A stretch of 42,581 bases of DNA from an uncultured Erysipelotrichaceae bacterium (GTDB taxonomy: Bacteria; Bacillota_I; Bacilli_A; RFN20; CAG-826): the NCBI GenBank assembly GCA_902800355.1, contig CADCEE010000008.1:1084-43664 (forward strand), written 5' to 3'. The notes under the pieces were generated by a model, which saw nothing but the letters and a program-made list of their open reading frames with translations, did no database searches and was not told the DNA's origin. A program made the position numbers and the translations under genes. Below are positions 34,588 to 42,581 of the stretch, in pieces (position 1 is the first letter of the stretch; every line of letters starts with the position of its first letter).

Positions 34588-36105
34588 ATGAATTTTATTA
34601 ATAGCTCCATTTATCGTATTAAGGCGAAATATAAACCAAGAAAGCCAACATATAGACCTGAACTCAATGAGCAAGGTATTGAACTTTCTGTTCGTCATTT
34701 AAAACAATTCTTTAAATTTGGTCATGGTCGTAGTGCTTTTAAAACTAAGGCCGTTCATGACGTCTCCTTTGATATTAAAAAAGGTGAATGTTTTGGTGTT
34801 GTTGGTGAATCTGGTTGTGGTAAAACCACAACAGGTCGTTCTTTAATTAGACTTTATAACATTACTTCTGGTTCTGTTTATTTTGAAGGTAGAAGAACTT
34901 CAGCTGGATCTAGATGGAATGAAAAAGAAATTAAATGGACCAAAATTAGAGGTAGAAGAAAAATCAAAGAATTAAAGAAAGAATTAGCCTCTGAATTAGA
35001 GAAGGTTTTAGACACTACTGGATTAATTCCTGAAATTGAAAAGATTAATGATGAATTATCGAAATTAGAAGCCGAGATTAAAGAAATTAAATCTACTTAT
35101 AAAGAAAGAATGGAACAAGCCGCAAACATTGAAGATGAAGAGGCTAAAGCTCTTAAAATTGAAGAGATTAATAAAGAACATTCTTCCGAAATTGAAGTTA
35201 GAAGAGTGAAGATGGAAGCTTTAAGTGAAAAGCTTAAAGAATATAAGGCTACTGTTAGAGCGGCAAAAAAGAAAGTAGTGGATGAATCTACTCAAAAAAC
35301 CGCGGATGAATTAAAAGCGCAATATAAAGAAAAGATTCAAGCAGTTAAAGATCATATCGACGAAGTCGAAAAAGAACAAATTGAGCAAATTGCCCAAATT
35401 AAATATGACAATAAACACGTCGATAAGAAATTAATGTCCAAGATGCAGATGATCTTCCAAGATCCTGTTGATTCTTTAGACCCTAGAATGACTGTTGAAG
35501 ATATCATTCAAGAAGGTTTACATATTCAAGGTCAATATAACAGATTTAAGAACTCTCAAAAAGTGAAAGATGTTCTTGTTAAAGTTGGTTTACTTCCAGA
35601 ATACGCTTCTAGATATCCTCATGAATTCTCAGGAGGACAAAGACAACGTATTGGTATTGCTCGTGCTTTAATCATGCAACCAAGATTCTTGATTTGTGAT
35701 GAACCAATCTCCGCTCTTGATGTTTCTATTAGAGCGCAAATCATTAACTTATTAAATGATTTAAAAGAAGAAATGGGTTTAACCATTATGTTTATTGCTC
35801 ACGACTTATCAGTTGTTAAATATTTCTGCGATCGAATCGCGGTTATGTATTATGGAGAAATCGTGGAACTCGCTAGTAGTGATGAGTTATTTAAACACCC
35901 ACTTCATCCATATACCCATGCACTTTTATCCGCTATTCCTAAACCAGATCCATTAAGTGAGAAAAATAGAACTAGATATTTATATGTTCCTGCTAATGAG
36001 CATGATTATTCTAAAGAAGCTCCAAAACTCACTGAAATCACTCCGGGACACTGGGTCTTAGCGAACTCTGCTGAGTTAGAAAAATACAAAGAAAAACTCA
36101 AATAG
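34588..36105 (+). CDS. oppF: Peptide transporter ATPase OppF with coiled-coil insertion
   Basis: Second ATPase, 505 residues against about 310-330. Walker A GESGCGKTTTG is at 73-80. The Q-loop MQMIFQDPVDSLDPRMTV has Gln291, the signature EFSGGQRQR is near 347, Walker B is FLICDEPISALD and the H-loop IAHD. Unlike OppD, the insertion lies before the Q-loop: about residues 122-278, Lys/Glu-rich helices with a central heptad-like pattern (EKINDELSKLEAEIKEIK). The C-terminus ends at LTEITPGHWVLANS and lacks a cysteine motif. It starts 2 bases after the oppD stop and is followed by a terminator. Confidence 0.93.
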   Translation: MNFINSSIYRIKAKYKPRKPTYRPELNEQGIELSVRHLKQFFKFGHGRSAFKTKAVHDVSFDIKKGECFGVVGESGCGKTTTGRSLIRLYNITSGSVYFEGRRTSAGSRWNEKEIKWTKIRGRRKIKELKKELASELEKVLDTTGLIPEIEKINDELSKLEAEIKEIKSTYKERMEQAANIEDEEAKALKIEEINKEHSSEIEVRRVKMEALSEKLKEYKATVRAAKKKVVDESTQKTADELKAQYKEKIQAVKDHIDEVEKEQIEQIAQIKYDNKHVDKKLMSKMQMIFQDPVDSLDPRMTVEDIIQEGLHIQGQYNRFKNSQKVKDVLVKVGLLPEYASRYPHEFSGGQRQRIGIARALIMQPRFLICDEPISALDVSIRAQIINLLNDLKEEMGLTIMFIAHDLSVVKYFCDRIAVMYYGEIVELASSDELFKHPLHPYTHALLSAIPKPDPLSEKNRTRYLYVPANEHDYSKEAPKLTEITPGHWVLANSAELEKYKEKLK

Positions 36106-36128
36106 ACCATCTTCGGATGGTTTTTTTG
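36106..36128 (+). terminator. Intrinsic terminator of the opp operon
   Basis: ACCATC TTCG GATGGT followed by seven T, beginning at the oppF stop. Confidence 0.93.
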
Positions 36129-36185
36129 TTTAGGCGGTTTCCTATAAAACGTAATTAAGAAATATAAAAATAATTTTTATATAAG

Positions 36186-36214
36186 TTGTAAATAGGTGGC
36201 ATTAAGTCTAAGAT
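36186..36214 (+). promoter_or_regulatory. Candidate promoter for the first nuclease gene
   Basis: TTGTAA (36186-36191) and TAAGAT (36209-36214), 17 bases apart. The start would be near 36222, right at a hairpin AAGTGT/ACACTT (36223-36241) that lies ten bases before the ATG. There is no Shine-Dalgarno sequence. Confidence 0.5.
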
Positions 36215-36251
36215 TAATGTGTAAGTGTTTTAGCTACACTTTAATAATATT

Positions 36252-38615
36252 ATGAAAACTAAAAAACTATTTACATCATTATCTTTTTTAACCCTTGCTT
36301 TAGGGGCATTTTCTTTTGCTACTATTATTAATGATAGTAGTGTTAAAGAACCAGCTGTTATTGAAGCATGGAGTACTGATGTTAAGCCAAGCGTTGCTGC
36401 TAGTTATTATTCTGCTGCTGATGGCAAAACAGGATCACAACTTAGAAATGCGTTAGCAGATTTTAATAAACCAACCTCTCCATCCTATGATTGGTCTAGA
36501 TATGAGGCTGCTGACGAAGCTCAAGACGATAGCAGCGCTATTTATTGTGTCTATACTAGACATAACATTCCAAAAAATGCGCATGTTGGTAGTGGTTACT
36601 CTTGGGATAAATGGAATAGAGAGCACGTTTATACTCAATCCTCATTTCCTGCGAGTGATAAAGACAATCACAATATTTTTGCTTGCGAAGGTCAAATTAA
36701 TAACACACGTGGTAATTTGCCGTATGATGAAGTTCAAGGCAAAAGCGGAGCTAGCAGGATTAGTGAATTCGGTCACACAACAGATTGTTATTATATATCT
36801 GGCACTTCGTTTGAACCATGCGATGAGGCTAAAGGCGAAATTGCTAGAGCCTGCTTATATTGCACAATCTATTATGGTTATGACTTAAGCCAAATTTTTG
36901 TTGATAAAAATATAGCTTTAAAGTGGAACGCAATGTATCCAGTTACCGCTAGAGAAATTTATAGAAATAACGTCGTTTATACGTTACAAGGAAATAGAAA
37001 TCCATTTATTGATCATCCTAGCTACGCTCAAAAGATTTATGATGGACCAGCTTATCAAGGAACAGATCCTCTTAGTGACGAAGGCGTAACAATTACTCCT
37101 TCATCTGCCTCGATTGAAAAAGGAAAAACGGTTACTTTAACCGCAGTCGCTAGTGATAGCAGTGCTATAACTTGGACTACTTCTAATTCTTCGATCGCGA
37201 CAGTTAGTTCATCTGGTGTTGTTACTGGTGTTAATAGTGGTACAGCACAAATTACTGCGACAAGTAGTACTGTTGGTAGTGCTAGTGCCACAATTACTGT
37301 TACCGAACCAGCTGTATTATCTTCTATTTCTGTTAGCGGACAAAAAACATCTTATGTTGTTGGTGATAGTTTTGTTAAACCAACGGTAACTGCTACTTAT
37401 AGCGATAGTTCTTCAAAGGATGTTACTAATTCTGCAACTTTTTCTAATTATGATTTAAATACCGAAGGTAATTACACGGTAAATGTTAGTTATAAAGAAG
37501 AAACTATTACCAAAACTACATCGTACGACATAACTGTTGCTCCTCAAGGACAAGTTGTTGTTGAAGCTTCTGTTAAGGGTGATAAAACTTTCTATGTTGG
37601 TGAATATATTTCTAATTCCGATATCGATGTATACGTTGACAATGTAAAAACAACCTCATTCTTATTTAACGGAAGTAATAATTATTCATATCAATTTACT
37701 TATGAAGACGCTGCTAGTGGAGGAGCTATCACAAACAAAGTGTTTGAAAATGCGATTTCTGCTAGTGGAGGAGTAGGATCATTAACCGCTAAAGTTAAAA
37801 GAAAAGAGCGCGGAAGCTCAGAATCAGTTACTGATGTTATGACCGCTAATGATTTAACTGCTACCGATACCTCATATACTCCGTTCTCCAATGTTTCCTT
37901 AACTAGTAGTGCTCGATACGCAGGCAATTCTGCTAAAAATACTGCAGGAAATATTCAACTAAAATCTAAAAATAGCAACTCTGGTATTGTATCAACAACT
38001 AGTGGAGGTAATCTTACTAGTGTCAGAATTGTTGTAGGCAGTGGTAGTAATACTGTTCAAATCTATGGAAAAAACACTGCATATAGCAGTGCAAGTGACT
38101 TATATGATTCCACAAAACAAGGAACTCAAATAGGTTCTTGCTCATCTACATCTACAATTAATATAACTGGTGAATATGCATATGTAGGAATTAGATCTGC
38201 TAGTGGTGCTTTATATTTATCTAGTGTTGAATTTACATATGGCAGCGAAGATACAGCAGAAAATGTCGCTAATTATATTATGTACGAAGATACTGCTAAC
38301 CAATGTAAAACCAAAACCACTATTGCTAAAGGATATTTTGAACAGCTTAGCAAAGAAGAAAGAACTTTATTCATGGAATCAAGCGAATATGTTATTTCTA
38401 AAGGCAGAGAAAGATTATTAGCATGGTTAAAAAATCAAGGAATGGAAATAGAATCTTCTAATAATGATTATGTTATTAACGCTAATAGTGCTTCTATTAT
38501 AAATGGCGGTGAAACTGATAATATTTCTTTGATTATAATCATTACTGTTTCTGCTGTATCATCTTGCTTATTGCTTGGTGTGTTGATTTTAAAAAAACGT
38601 AGATATCATAAATAA
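36252..38615 (+). CDS. Secreted EndA-type nuclease with Ig-like modules and TM anchor
   Basis: Predicted cell-surface nuclease of the endonuclease I (EndA/Vvn) family, 787 residues. After a signal peptide (to about residue 27), the nuclease domain shows the catalytic WNREHVYTQSSF near 117, the Asn-bearing NNTRGNL, and EIYRNNVVYTLQGNRNPFID near 240. Next come a Big2 domain (about 278-350), a second Ig-like unit (SSISVSGQKTSYVVGDSFVK), further beta modules, and from about residue 670 a helical C-terminal module (NYIMYEDTANQC ... AWLKNQG) that also occurs in the next protein. The end is one TM helix and KKRRYHK. It probably degrades external nucleic acid for uptake. The ATG lacks a Shine-Dalgarno site. 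Confidence 0.88.
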   Translation: MKTKKLFTSLSFLTLALGAFSFATIINDSSVKEPAVIEAWSTDVKPSVAASYYSAADGKTGSQLRNALADFNKPTSPSYDWSRYEAADEAQDDSSAIYCVYTRHNIPKNAHVGSGYSWDKWNREHVYTQSSFPASDKDNHNIFACEGQINNTRGNLPYDEVQGKSGASRISEFGHTTDCYYISGTSFEPCDEAKGEIARACLYCTIYYGYDLSQIFVDKNIALKWNAMYPVTAREIYRNNVVYTLQGNRNPFIDHPSYAQKIYDGPAYQGTDPLSDEGVTITPSSASIEKGKTVTLTAVASDSSAITWTTSNSSIATVSSSGVVTGVNSGTAQITATSSTVGSASATITVTEPAVLSSISVSGQKTSYVVGDSFVKPTVTATYSDSSSKDVTNSATFSNYDLNTEGNYTVNVSYKEETITKTTSYDITVAPQGQVVVEASVKGDKTFYVGEYISNSDIDVYVDNVKTTSFLFNGSNNYSYQFTYEDAASGGAITNKVFENAISASGGVGSLTAKVKRKERGSSESVTDVMTANDLTATDTSYTPFSNVSLTSSARYAGNSAKNTAGNIQLKSKNSNSGIVSTTSGGNLTSVRIVVGSGSNTVQIYGKNTAYSSASDLYDSTKQGTQIGSCSSTSTINITGEYAYVGIRSASGALYLSSVEFTYGSEDTAENVANYIMYEDTANQCKTKTTIAKGYFEQLSKEERTLFMESSEYVISKGRERLLAWLKNQGMEIESSNNDYVINANSASIINGGETDNISLIIIITVSAVSSCLLLGVLILKKRRYHK

Positions 38616-38625
38616 ATTTTCATAA

Positions 38626-38661
38626 AAAAACGTCGTTCCAGAGCCTAGGAACGATGTTTTA
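38626..38661 (+). terminator. Intrinsic terminator between the nuclease genes
   Basis: AACGTCGTTCC, an eight-base loop, GGAACGATGTT and TTT; the stem is flanked by A on the left and T on the right, so it could work both ways. Confidence 0.85.
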
Positions 38662-38682
38662 ATATTTGGTCAAAAATAATGC

Positions 38683-38711
38683 TTACATAAAAAATTATAA
38701 TTGTGTAATAT
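38683..38711 (+). promoter_or_regulatory. Candidate promoter for the second nuclease gene
   Basis: TTACAT (38683-38688) and TAATAT (38706-38711), spaced by 17. Transcription would start just at a hairpin TCTTTC/GAAAGA (38716-38734). Confidence 0.5.
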
Positions 38712-38752
38712 ATATTCTTTCCTAATAAGAAAGAGAATCGAAATATATAATT

Positions 38753-41700
38753 GTGAAAAAAAGAATTATCGGACTCGTTTTGGGCACCTTGGCCCTTTCT
38801 TTAGGCACTATTTTAATTGCGGGCAATTCAGATAAAGATAATAGAGTTGCTGCTGCTTATTATTCACCTAGTACTCACTATGAAGTTTCTGATACTGCAT
38901 CAGAATTAGCATCTTATTATAGCTCTATTTCTGATAGCGATAGTGGAACATCACTTTTAAGTAAACTTCAATCTTTAAACTCTAGTAAACGTAAAAAGAC
39001 TATTGGTTATAGTGGCATTGGTACTGATACTGGTGGAGCGGTTATTTATACAGATTATGATTTAAATAACACCGCTAAAGATAGCAATGGCCAAACATAT
39101 GGAACTAAGGTTGCTTCCTTCTATACAAAGACAAGTGCTACTAGCTGGAATAGAGAACACATGTGGCCTAATAGCCATGGTGGAAATAACGTCGAGGCCG
39201 ATATTTTACATACTAGACCTACAATTAGTTCAGAAAACTCTAGCCGTGGTAATTCTTTCTACGTCGAAGGTAAAAATAGTAGTTCAGCAGGTTGGGATCC
39301 ATTTACTGCTGGATATGATGCTGAAGTGCGCGGAGAATGCGCTCGCGTAATTTTATATTGTGTTGTTGCATACCCAAGTTTTACTTTAAGTGATGCTGAT
39401 TCGCATTCTACCTCTAATAATAATAAAGATAATATGATGGGCAACATGAACACTTTAATTAAGTGGCATTTTGACTATCCACCTAATGTCTATGAAATAA
39501 ATAGAAATAATGGTGCGGAATATCTTCAAGGAAATAGAAACCCGTTCGTGGATCATCCTGAATATGTTGCCCGCATTTGGTCAAGCTTTAATTCTACTGT
39601 TAGTACTTTATGTACTAATAATTCAAGTAAATATTCTAGTTGGCAACCAGGTAATTACTGCAATTATGGTGAAACTACTCCAGTAAATAATGATGGAGTT
39701 ACTATTAGTAGTTCTTCTGCTAGTATTTCAGTTGGTAGTTCCACAACTTTATCTGCAACTGCCTCTAATAGCGGAACAATCTCTTGGACCACATCAAATA
39801 GTTCTGTTGCTAGTATAAGTTCATCTTCATCTAATAGTGGAGCAAATATCACTGTTACTGGTGTAGCTGCTGGCACAGCGACTATTACTGCTAAAGCGAC
39901 AATTAACGGAACTCAATATTCTAAAACTTGTACAGTTACTGTTACTAAAGTAGTTAGTTCTCTTTCTAAAGGTTCTACTTCTCCAACTAAAACTACATAT
40001 ACCGCTGGAGAGTCTTTTGATCCAACTGGATTAACAATTACCGCTACATACACTGATTCCACTAGTAGCAATGTTACTAGCTCTGTAGTTTGGACACCAA
40101 ATCCATTAACCGCGGGCACAACATCAGTTACAGGTACCTTTGGTGGCAAAACAGTCACTATTACAGGTATAACAGTTAATGCAGCAGCGGAACCAGAGAA
40201 TTATTCTATTACAACCGGTGATTTGGATACTAGTTATCCAAAAAGTGAAAAATCATATACCGCGGAATCTGGCATTTCATTTACAGCATATTACACCGCT
40301 AACTATAGCAGTAAAATTCAATTTAAAAGTAGTCAGGGTTATCTTTATAACAACAATTCACTTAATTTAGGCACCTTAACTCTATCTGGTGTTTCCGGCT
40401 CTTTAACTGTGTACGCAGGAACAACAAAGAATCCATCGTCCACAACAATATCTGGATCAAATGGAGTTTATAATTTAACAGGATATAATTATTTTAAAAT
40501 AATTAATAGCAGTGGTTCTGTCGCAACTTGTAATAGTATTAGTGTTGGCTTAGCTGCTCAACAAAAGACTCTGTCTTCTATTTCAGTATCTACGGCACCA
40601 ACTAAAACAACTTATACAGCAGGCGAATATTTCGATCCTACTGGTTTAGTCATTACACGAACATATTCTGATAGTACATCAGATACATATACATACGCTA
40701 ATCACACATCAGACTTTACATTTAACCCAAGCACATCTACTGCGTTAACCACAAGTAACGCAAGTATCACTATCACTTATGGCGGTAAGTCATGTAGTCA
40801 AGCTATTACTGTAAATGCTGCTAAGACCTTATCTTCTATTTCGGTGAGTACAGCGCCTACTAAAATAACATATACAGCAGGAGAGACTTTTGATCCTACT
40901 GGACTTGTAATTAGAAGAAATTATTCTGATTCAACATATGATACATACACATATAGTGGACATACCTCTGAATTTACATTTAGTCCATCTACGTCAACTG
41001 CATTAACGACGAGTAACGCAAGTGTCACTATCACCTATGGTGGTAAATCAACTTCACAAGCCATAACTGTTAATGCTGCTGCTAAGACTTTATCTTCAAT
41101 TTCTGTTAGTGGTGGCAAAACATCATTCACTATTGATGAAGATTTTAGCTTTGGTGGAACAGTAACCGCGAACTTCTCCGATTCAACTTCTAGCAATGTT
41201 ACAACGAGTGCAATATTCTCTGGTTATAATATGTCTGTAGCGGGTAATTACACCGTTACTGTTAGTTATACCTATGGTGGCACCACTAAAACCGCAACTT
41301 ACAGTATTACTGTAGCTAGTAGTGGTGGAGGTAGTGGAGGAACCGAAGAAGGTTCACAAAGAATTTCTGCTAGTACAACTTCTACTTATTATCAATCTGG
41401 AGACATTTGCCCAACAGGATCTACATCCTCTGCAACAGCTACATGTGACGCGTTTGATGTAAGCTGGCTTAAAAATGGTGGTAGTAATAGCATTGCCTAT
41501 ACGTATGCAGAAATCCGCGTTTATGCTAGCCATTCATTTACCATCACTCCAAAAGAAAATTATACGATTACCAGCGTGGTGATTACTGCAAACAGCAGTT
41601 CTTATGCAAGTGCTGTTGGTGGTTCTTCTTTAACTAACTGTACAAAAGATGTTAGTAGCTCGACTGTTACTTTAACACCAACTAATGGTGATAGTGCAGT

Positions 41701-42581
41701 AGGATTTACTAATAGCGCTCAATCAAGAATTAATTATATTGTTGTTAATTATGAAACTGAGTCGTCTGGTTCAGTAGATCCAGTAACTTCTATTACTGCC
41801 TCAGTTAGTAAGACATATAATGTTGGTGAGACTATTAATATCTCTGATATCACAGTTAAAGATAATAACAATAAAACTGTTACTGGATTTACATTCGCTA
41901 ATGATGGATATCAATTTACTTATAGCGATGCCTCTAGTGGAGGAGCTTCTACCAGTAAAACATTTACTAATTCTATTAGTTATGAATCATTATCTTGTTC
42001 TTTAACTGTTCAAGTACAAAGAAAAGCATATTCTGCTCCAACCAGTTCTTCTCTAGAACATACTGGTGCAGAATTTAAAACTGCTGGTATTGGAACTAAT
42101 TATGCTACTGGACAAACTGCAACAGTGGATGGAATTACTTTTGATGTCGATGGTTATGTTTATAACAACACATATTTATCATTAAGTGCGTCTAAATCAT
42201 CTGCACCTGGAAAAGTTTTAAATACTACTCCTTATCCAGGCGGAATTACTTCAGTTGCTGTTAGTGGAGCATCTCCAGATATTCAACTTTCTACTGATGG
42301 AAGTAGTTGGGTTGATTTAAGTAGTGCCACTACTGGTAGTGTTAACTATTTCTATTTAAAGATTTTCTATAAGACTACTGGACAATCTAACTATGTTAAT
42401 ATCACTAATATTACTGTCACTATTAAGGGAGTGGAAACCGCTAATAACGTTTCTAACTTCATTATGTATGAAGACACTAATAATCAATGTGTTAGTAAAT
42501 TAACTACTGCAATTAGTTATCTTAATAATTGTTCTAGTAGCGAATTGAATACATTTAAAACATCTAGCGATTATGTAATTT
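38753..42581 (+). CDS. Secreted EndA-type nuclease with repeated Ig-like modules, 3' end missing
   Basis: An open frame of 1276 codons from GTG 38753 to the right edge; the stop is outside the window. The signal peptide is MKKRIIGLVLGTLALSLG and onward. The nuclease domain has SWNREHMWPNSHGGN near residue 136, LHTRPTISSENSSRGN, and EYLQGNRNPFVDHPEYVARI near 265, as in endonuclease I. Next come Big2 (about 312-400), a divergent Ig-like unit, two nearly identical units in tandem (40570-41095), another unit, a beta module shared with the preceding nuclease (TFTNSISYESL), and the start of the same C-terminal helical module (FIMYEDTNNQC). A TM anchor is expected beyond the edge. No Shine-Dalgarno site is visible; the GTG start is chosen because the signal peptide begins there. 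Confidence 0.87.
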   Translation, partial: MKKRIIGLVLGTLALSLGTILIAGNSDKDNRVAAAYYSPSTHYEVSDTASELASYYSSISDSDSGTSLLSKLQSLNSSKRKKTIGYSGIGTDTGGAVIYTDYDLNNTAKDSNGQTYGTKVASFYTKTSATSWNREHMWPNSHGGNNVEADILHTRPTISSENSSRGNSFYVEGKNSSSAGWDPFTAGYDAEVRGECARVILYCVVAYPSFTLSDADSHSTSNNNKDNMMGNMNTLIKWHFDYPPNVYEINRNNGAEYLQGNRNPFVDHPEYVARIWSSFNSTVSTLCTNNSSKYSSWQPGNYCNYGETTPVNNDGVTISSSSASISVGSSTTLSATASNSGTISWTTSNSSVASISSSSSNSGANITVTGVAAGTATITAKATINGTQYSKTCTVTVTKVVSSLSKGSTSPTKTTYTAGESFDPTGLTITATYTDSTSSNVTSSVVWTPNPLTAGTTSVTGTFGGKTVTITGITVNAAAEPENYSITTGDLDTSYPKSEKSYTAESGISFTAYYTANYSSKIQFKSSQGYLYNNNSLNLGTLTLSGVSGSLTVYAGTTKNPSSTTISGSNGVYNLTGYNYFKIINSSGSVATCNSISVGLAAQQKTLSSISVSTAPTKTTYTAGEYFDPTGLVITRTYSDSTSDTYTYANHTSDFTFNPSTSTALTTSNASITITYGGKSCSQAITVNAAKTLSSISVSTAPTKITYTAGETFDPTGLVIRRNYSDSTYDTYTYSGHTSEFTFSPSTSTALTTSNASVTITYGGKSTSQAITVNAAAKTLSSISVSGGKTSFTIDEDFSFGGTVTANFSDSTSSNVTTSAIFSGYNMSVAGNYTVTVSYTYGGTTKTATYSITVASSGGGSGGTEEGSQRISASTTSTYYQSGDICPTGSTSSATATCDAFDVSWLKNGGSNSIAYTYAEIRVYASHSFTITPKENYTITSVVITANSSSYASAVGGSSLTNCTKDVSSSTVTLTPTNGDSAVGFTNSAQSRINYIVVNYETESSGSVDPVTSITASVSKTYNVGETINISDITVKDNNNKTVTGFTFANDGYQFTYSDASSGGASTSKTFTNSISYESLSCSLTVQVQRKAYSAPTSSSLEHTGAEFKTAGIGTNYATGQTATVDGITFDVDGYVYNNTYLSLSASKSSAPGKVLNTTPYPGGITSVAVSGASPDIQLSTDGSSWVDLSSATTGSVNYFYLKIFYKTTGQSNYVNITNITVTIKGVETANNVSNFIMYEDTNNQCVSKLTTAISYLNNCSSSELNTFKTSSDYVI
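40570..41095 (+). repeat. Two tandem Ig-like coding repeats
   Basis: Units of about 260 bases, each encoding a form of LSSISVSTAPTK-TYTAG ... FDPTGLVI ... STALTTSNAS-TITYGGKS, about 85 residues. The two copies differ at few positions. A more diverged relative begins near 39959 (SPTKTTYTAGESFDPTGL). Confidence 0.85.

Noticed and set aside
36252-42581. CRISPR-like or transposon repeats in the nuclease genes
   Set aside because: The repeats are in frame, protein-coding Ig-like units without spacers or terminal inverted repeats.

Overview
The window comes from a low-G+C (roughly one third G+C by eye) Gram-positive bacterium. It looks like an uncultured gut member of the Bacilli near the Mollicutes, Erysipelotrichales or RF39-type lineages; that placement is inference from gene content. 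Support: a Firmicutes-order suf operon (sufC-D-S-U-B), RecX, a YhaM-like exonuclease, an FMN-riboswitch-controlled ECF riboflavin transporter, many lipoproteins with clear lipoboxes, and Shine-Dalgarno sites close to AGGAGG. TGA is a stop codon here (it ends the IspD/TarI-type gene), so the code is not the mycoplasma one.

Layout. 1-2561 (+): the end of an LPG-synthase-type membrane protein, recX, and a yhaM-like nuclease. 2631-5675 (-): an operon of an ABC ATPase, a MacB/FtsX-type permease and a HIT protein. 5798-10235 (-): two overlapping, very large lipoproteins, one with a PrsA/parvulin-like segment. Divergent from these, 10425-17620 (+) is a tightly overlapping run of sufC-sufD-sufS-sufU-sufB-mnmG-rsmG. 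17661-18565 (+): FMN riboswitch and ribU-like gene. 18566-19190: a candidate structured small RNA and a small basic ORF on the minus strand, lying between two copies of a 13-bp repeat. 19195-19374 (-): a 59-residue ferredoxin. 19463-20541 (+): an IspD/TarI-type cytidylyltransferase and a small membrane protein.

20679-42581 (+) is a 22-kb scavenging region. A 1432-residue membrane-anchored subtilase is followed in one operon by a 1068-residue oligopeptide-binding lipoprotein and a Big2 lipoprotein. A separate operon then encodes OppB, an OppC with about 400 extra outer residues, and OppD and OppF, each carrying a long charged helical insertion. Last come two secreted EndA-type nucleases with Ig-like modules and a shared C-terminal module; the second runs off the window. 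The likely joint role is digestion of external protein and nucleic acid, with import of the peptides.

Most unusual points: (1) all parts of the Opp importer except OppB are enlarged, and the two ATPases carry their helical insertions at different places in the ABC fold; (2) the 18.6-19.1 kb stretch with an unassigned RNA and a repeat-bounded small ORF lacking a standard start codon; (3) both nuclease genes have a hairpin near the predicted mRNA 5' end and no Shine-Dalgarno site; (4) a secreted subtilase with a CxxC...CxxC knuckle and a GCGG-TM-basic tail. No tRNA, rRNA, CRISPR array or transposase gene was found.
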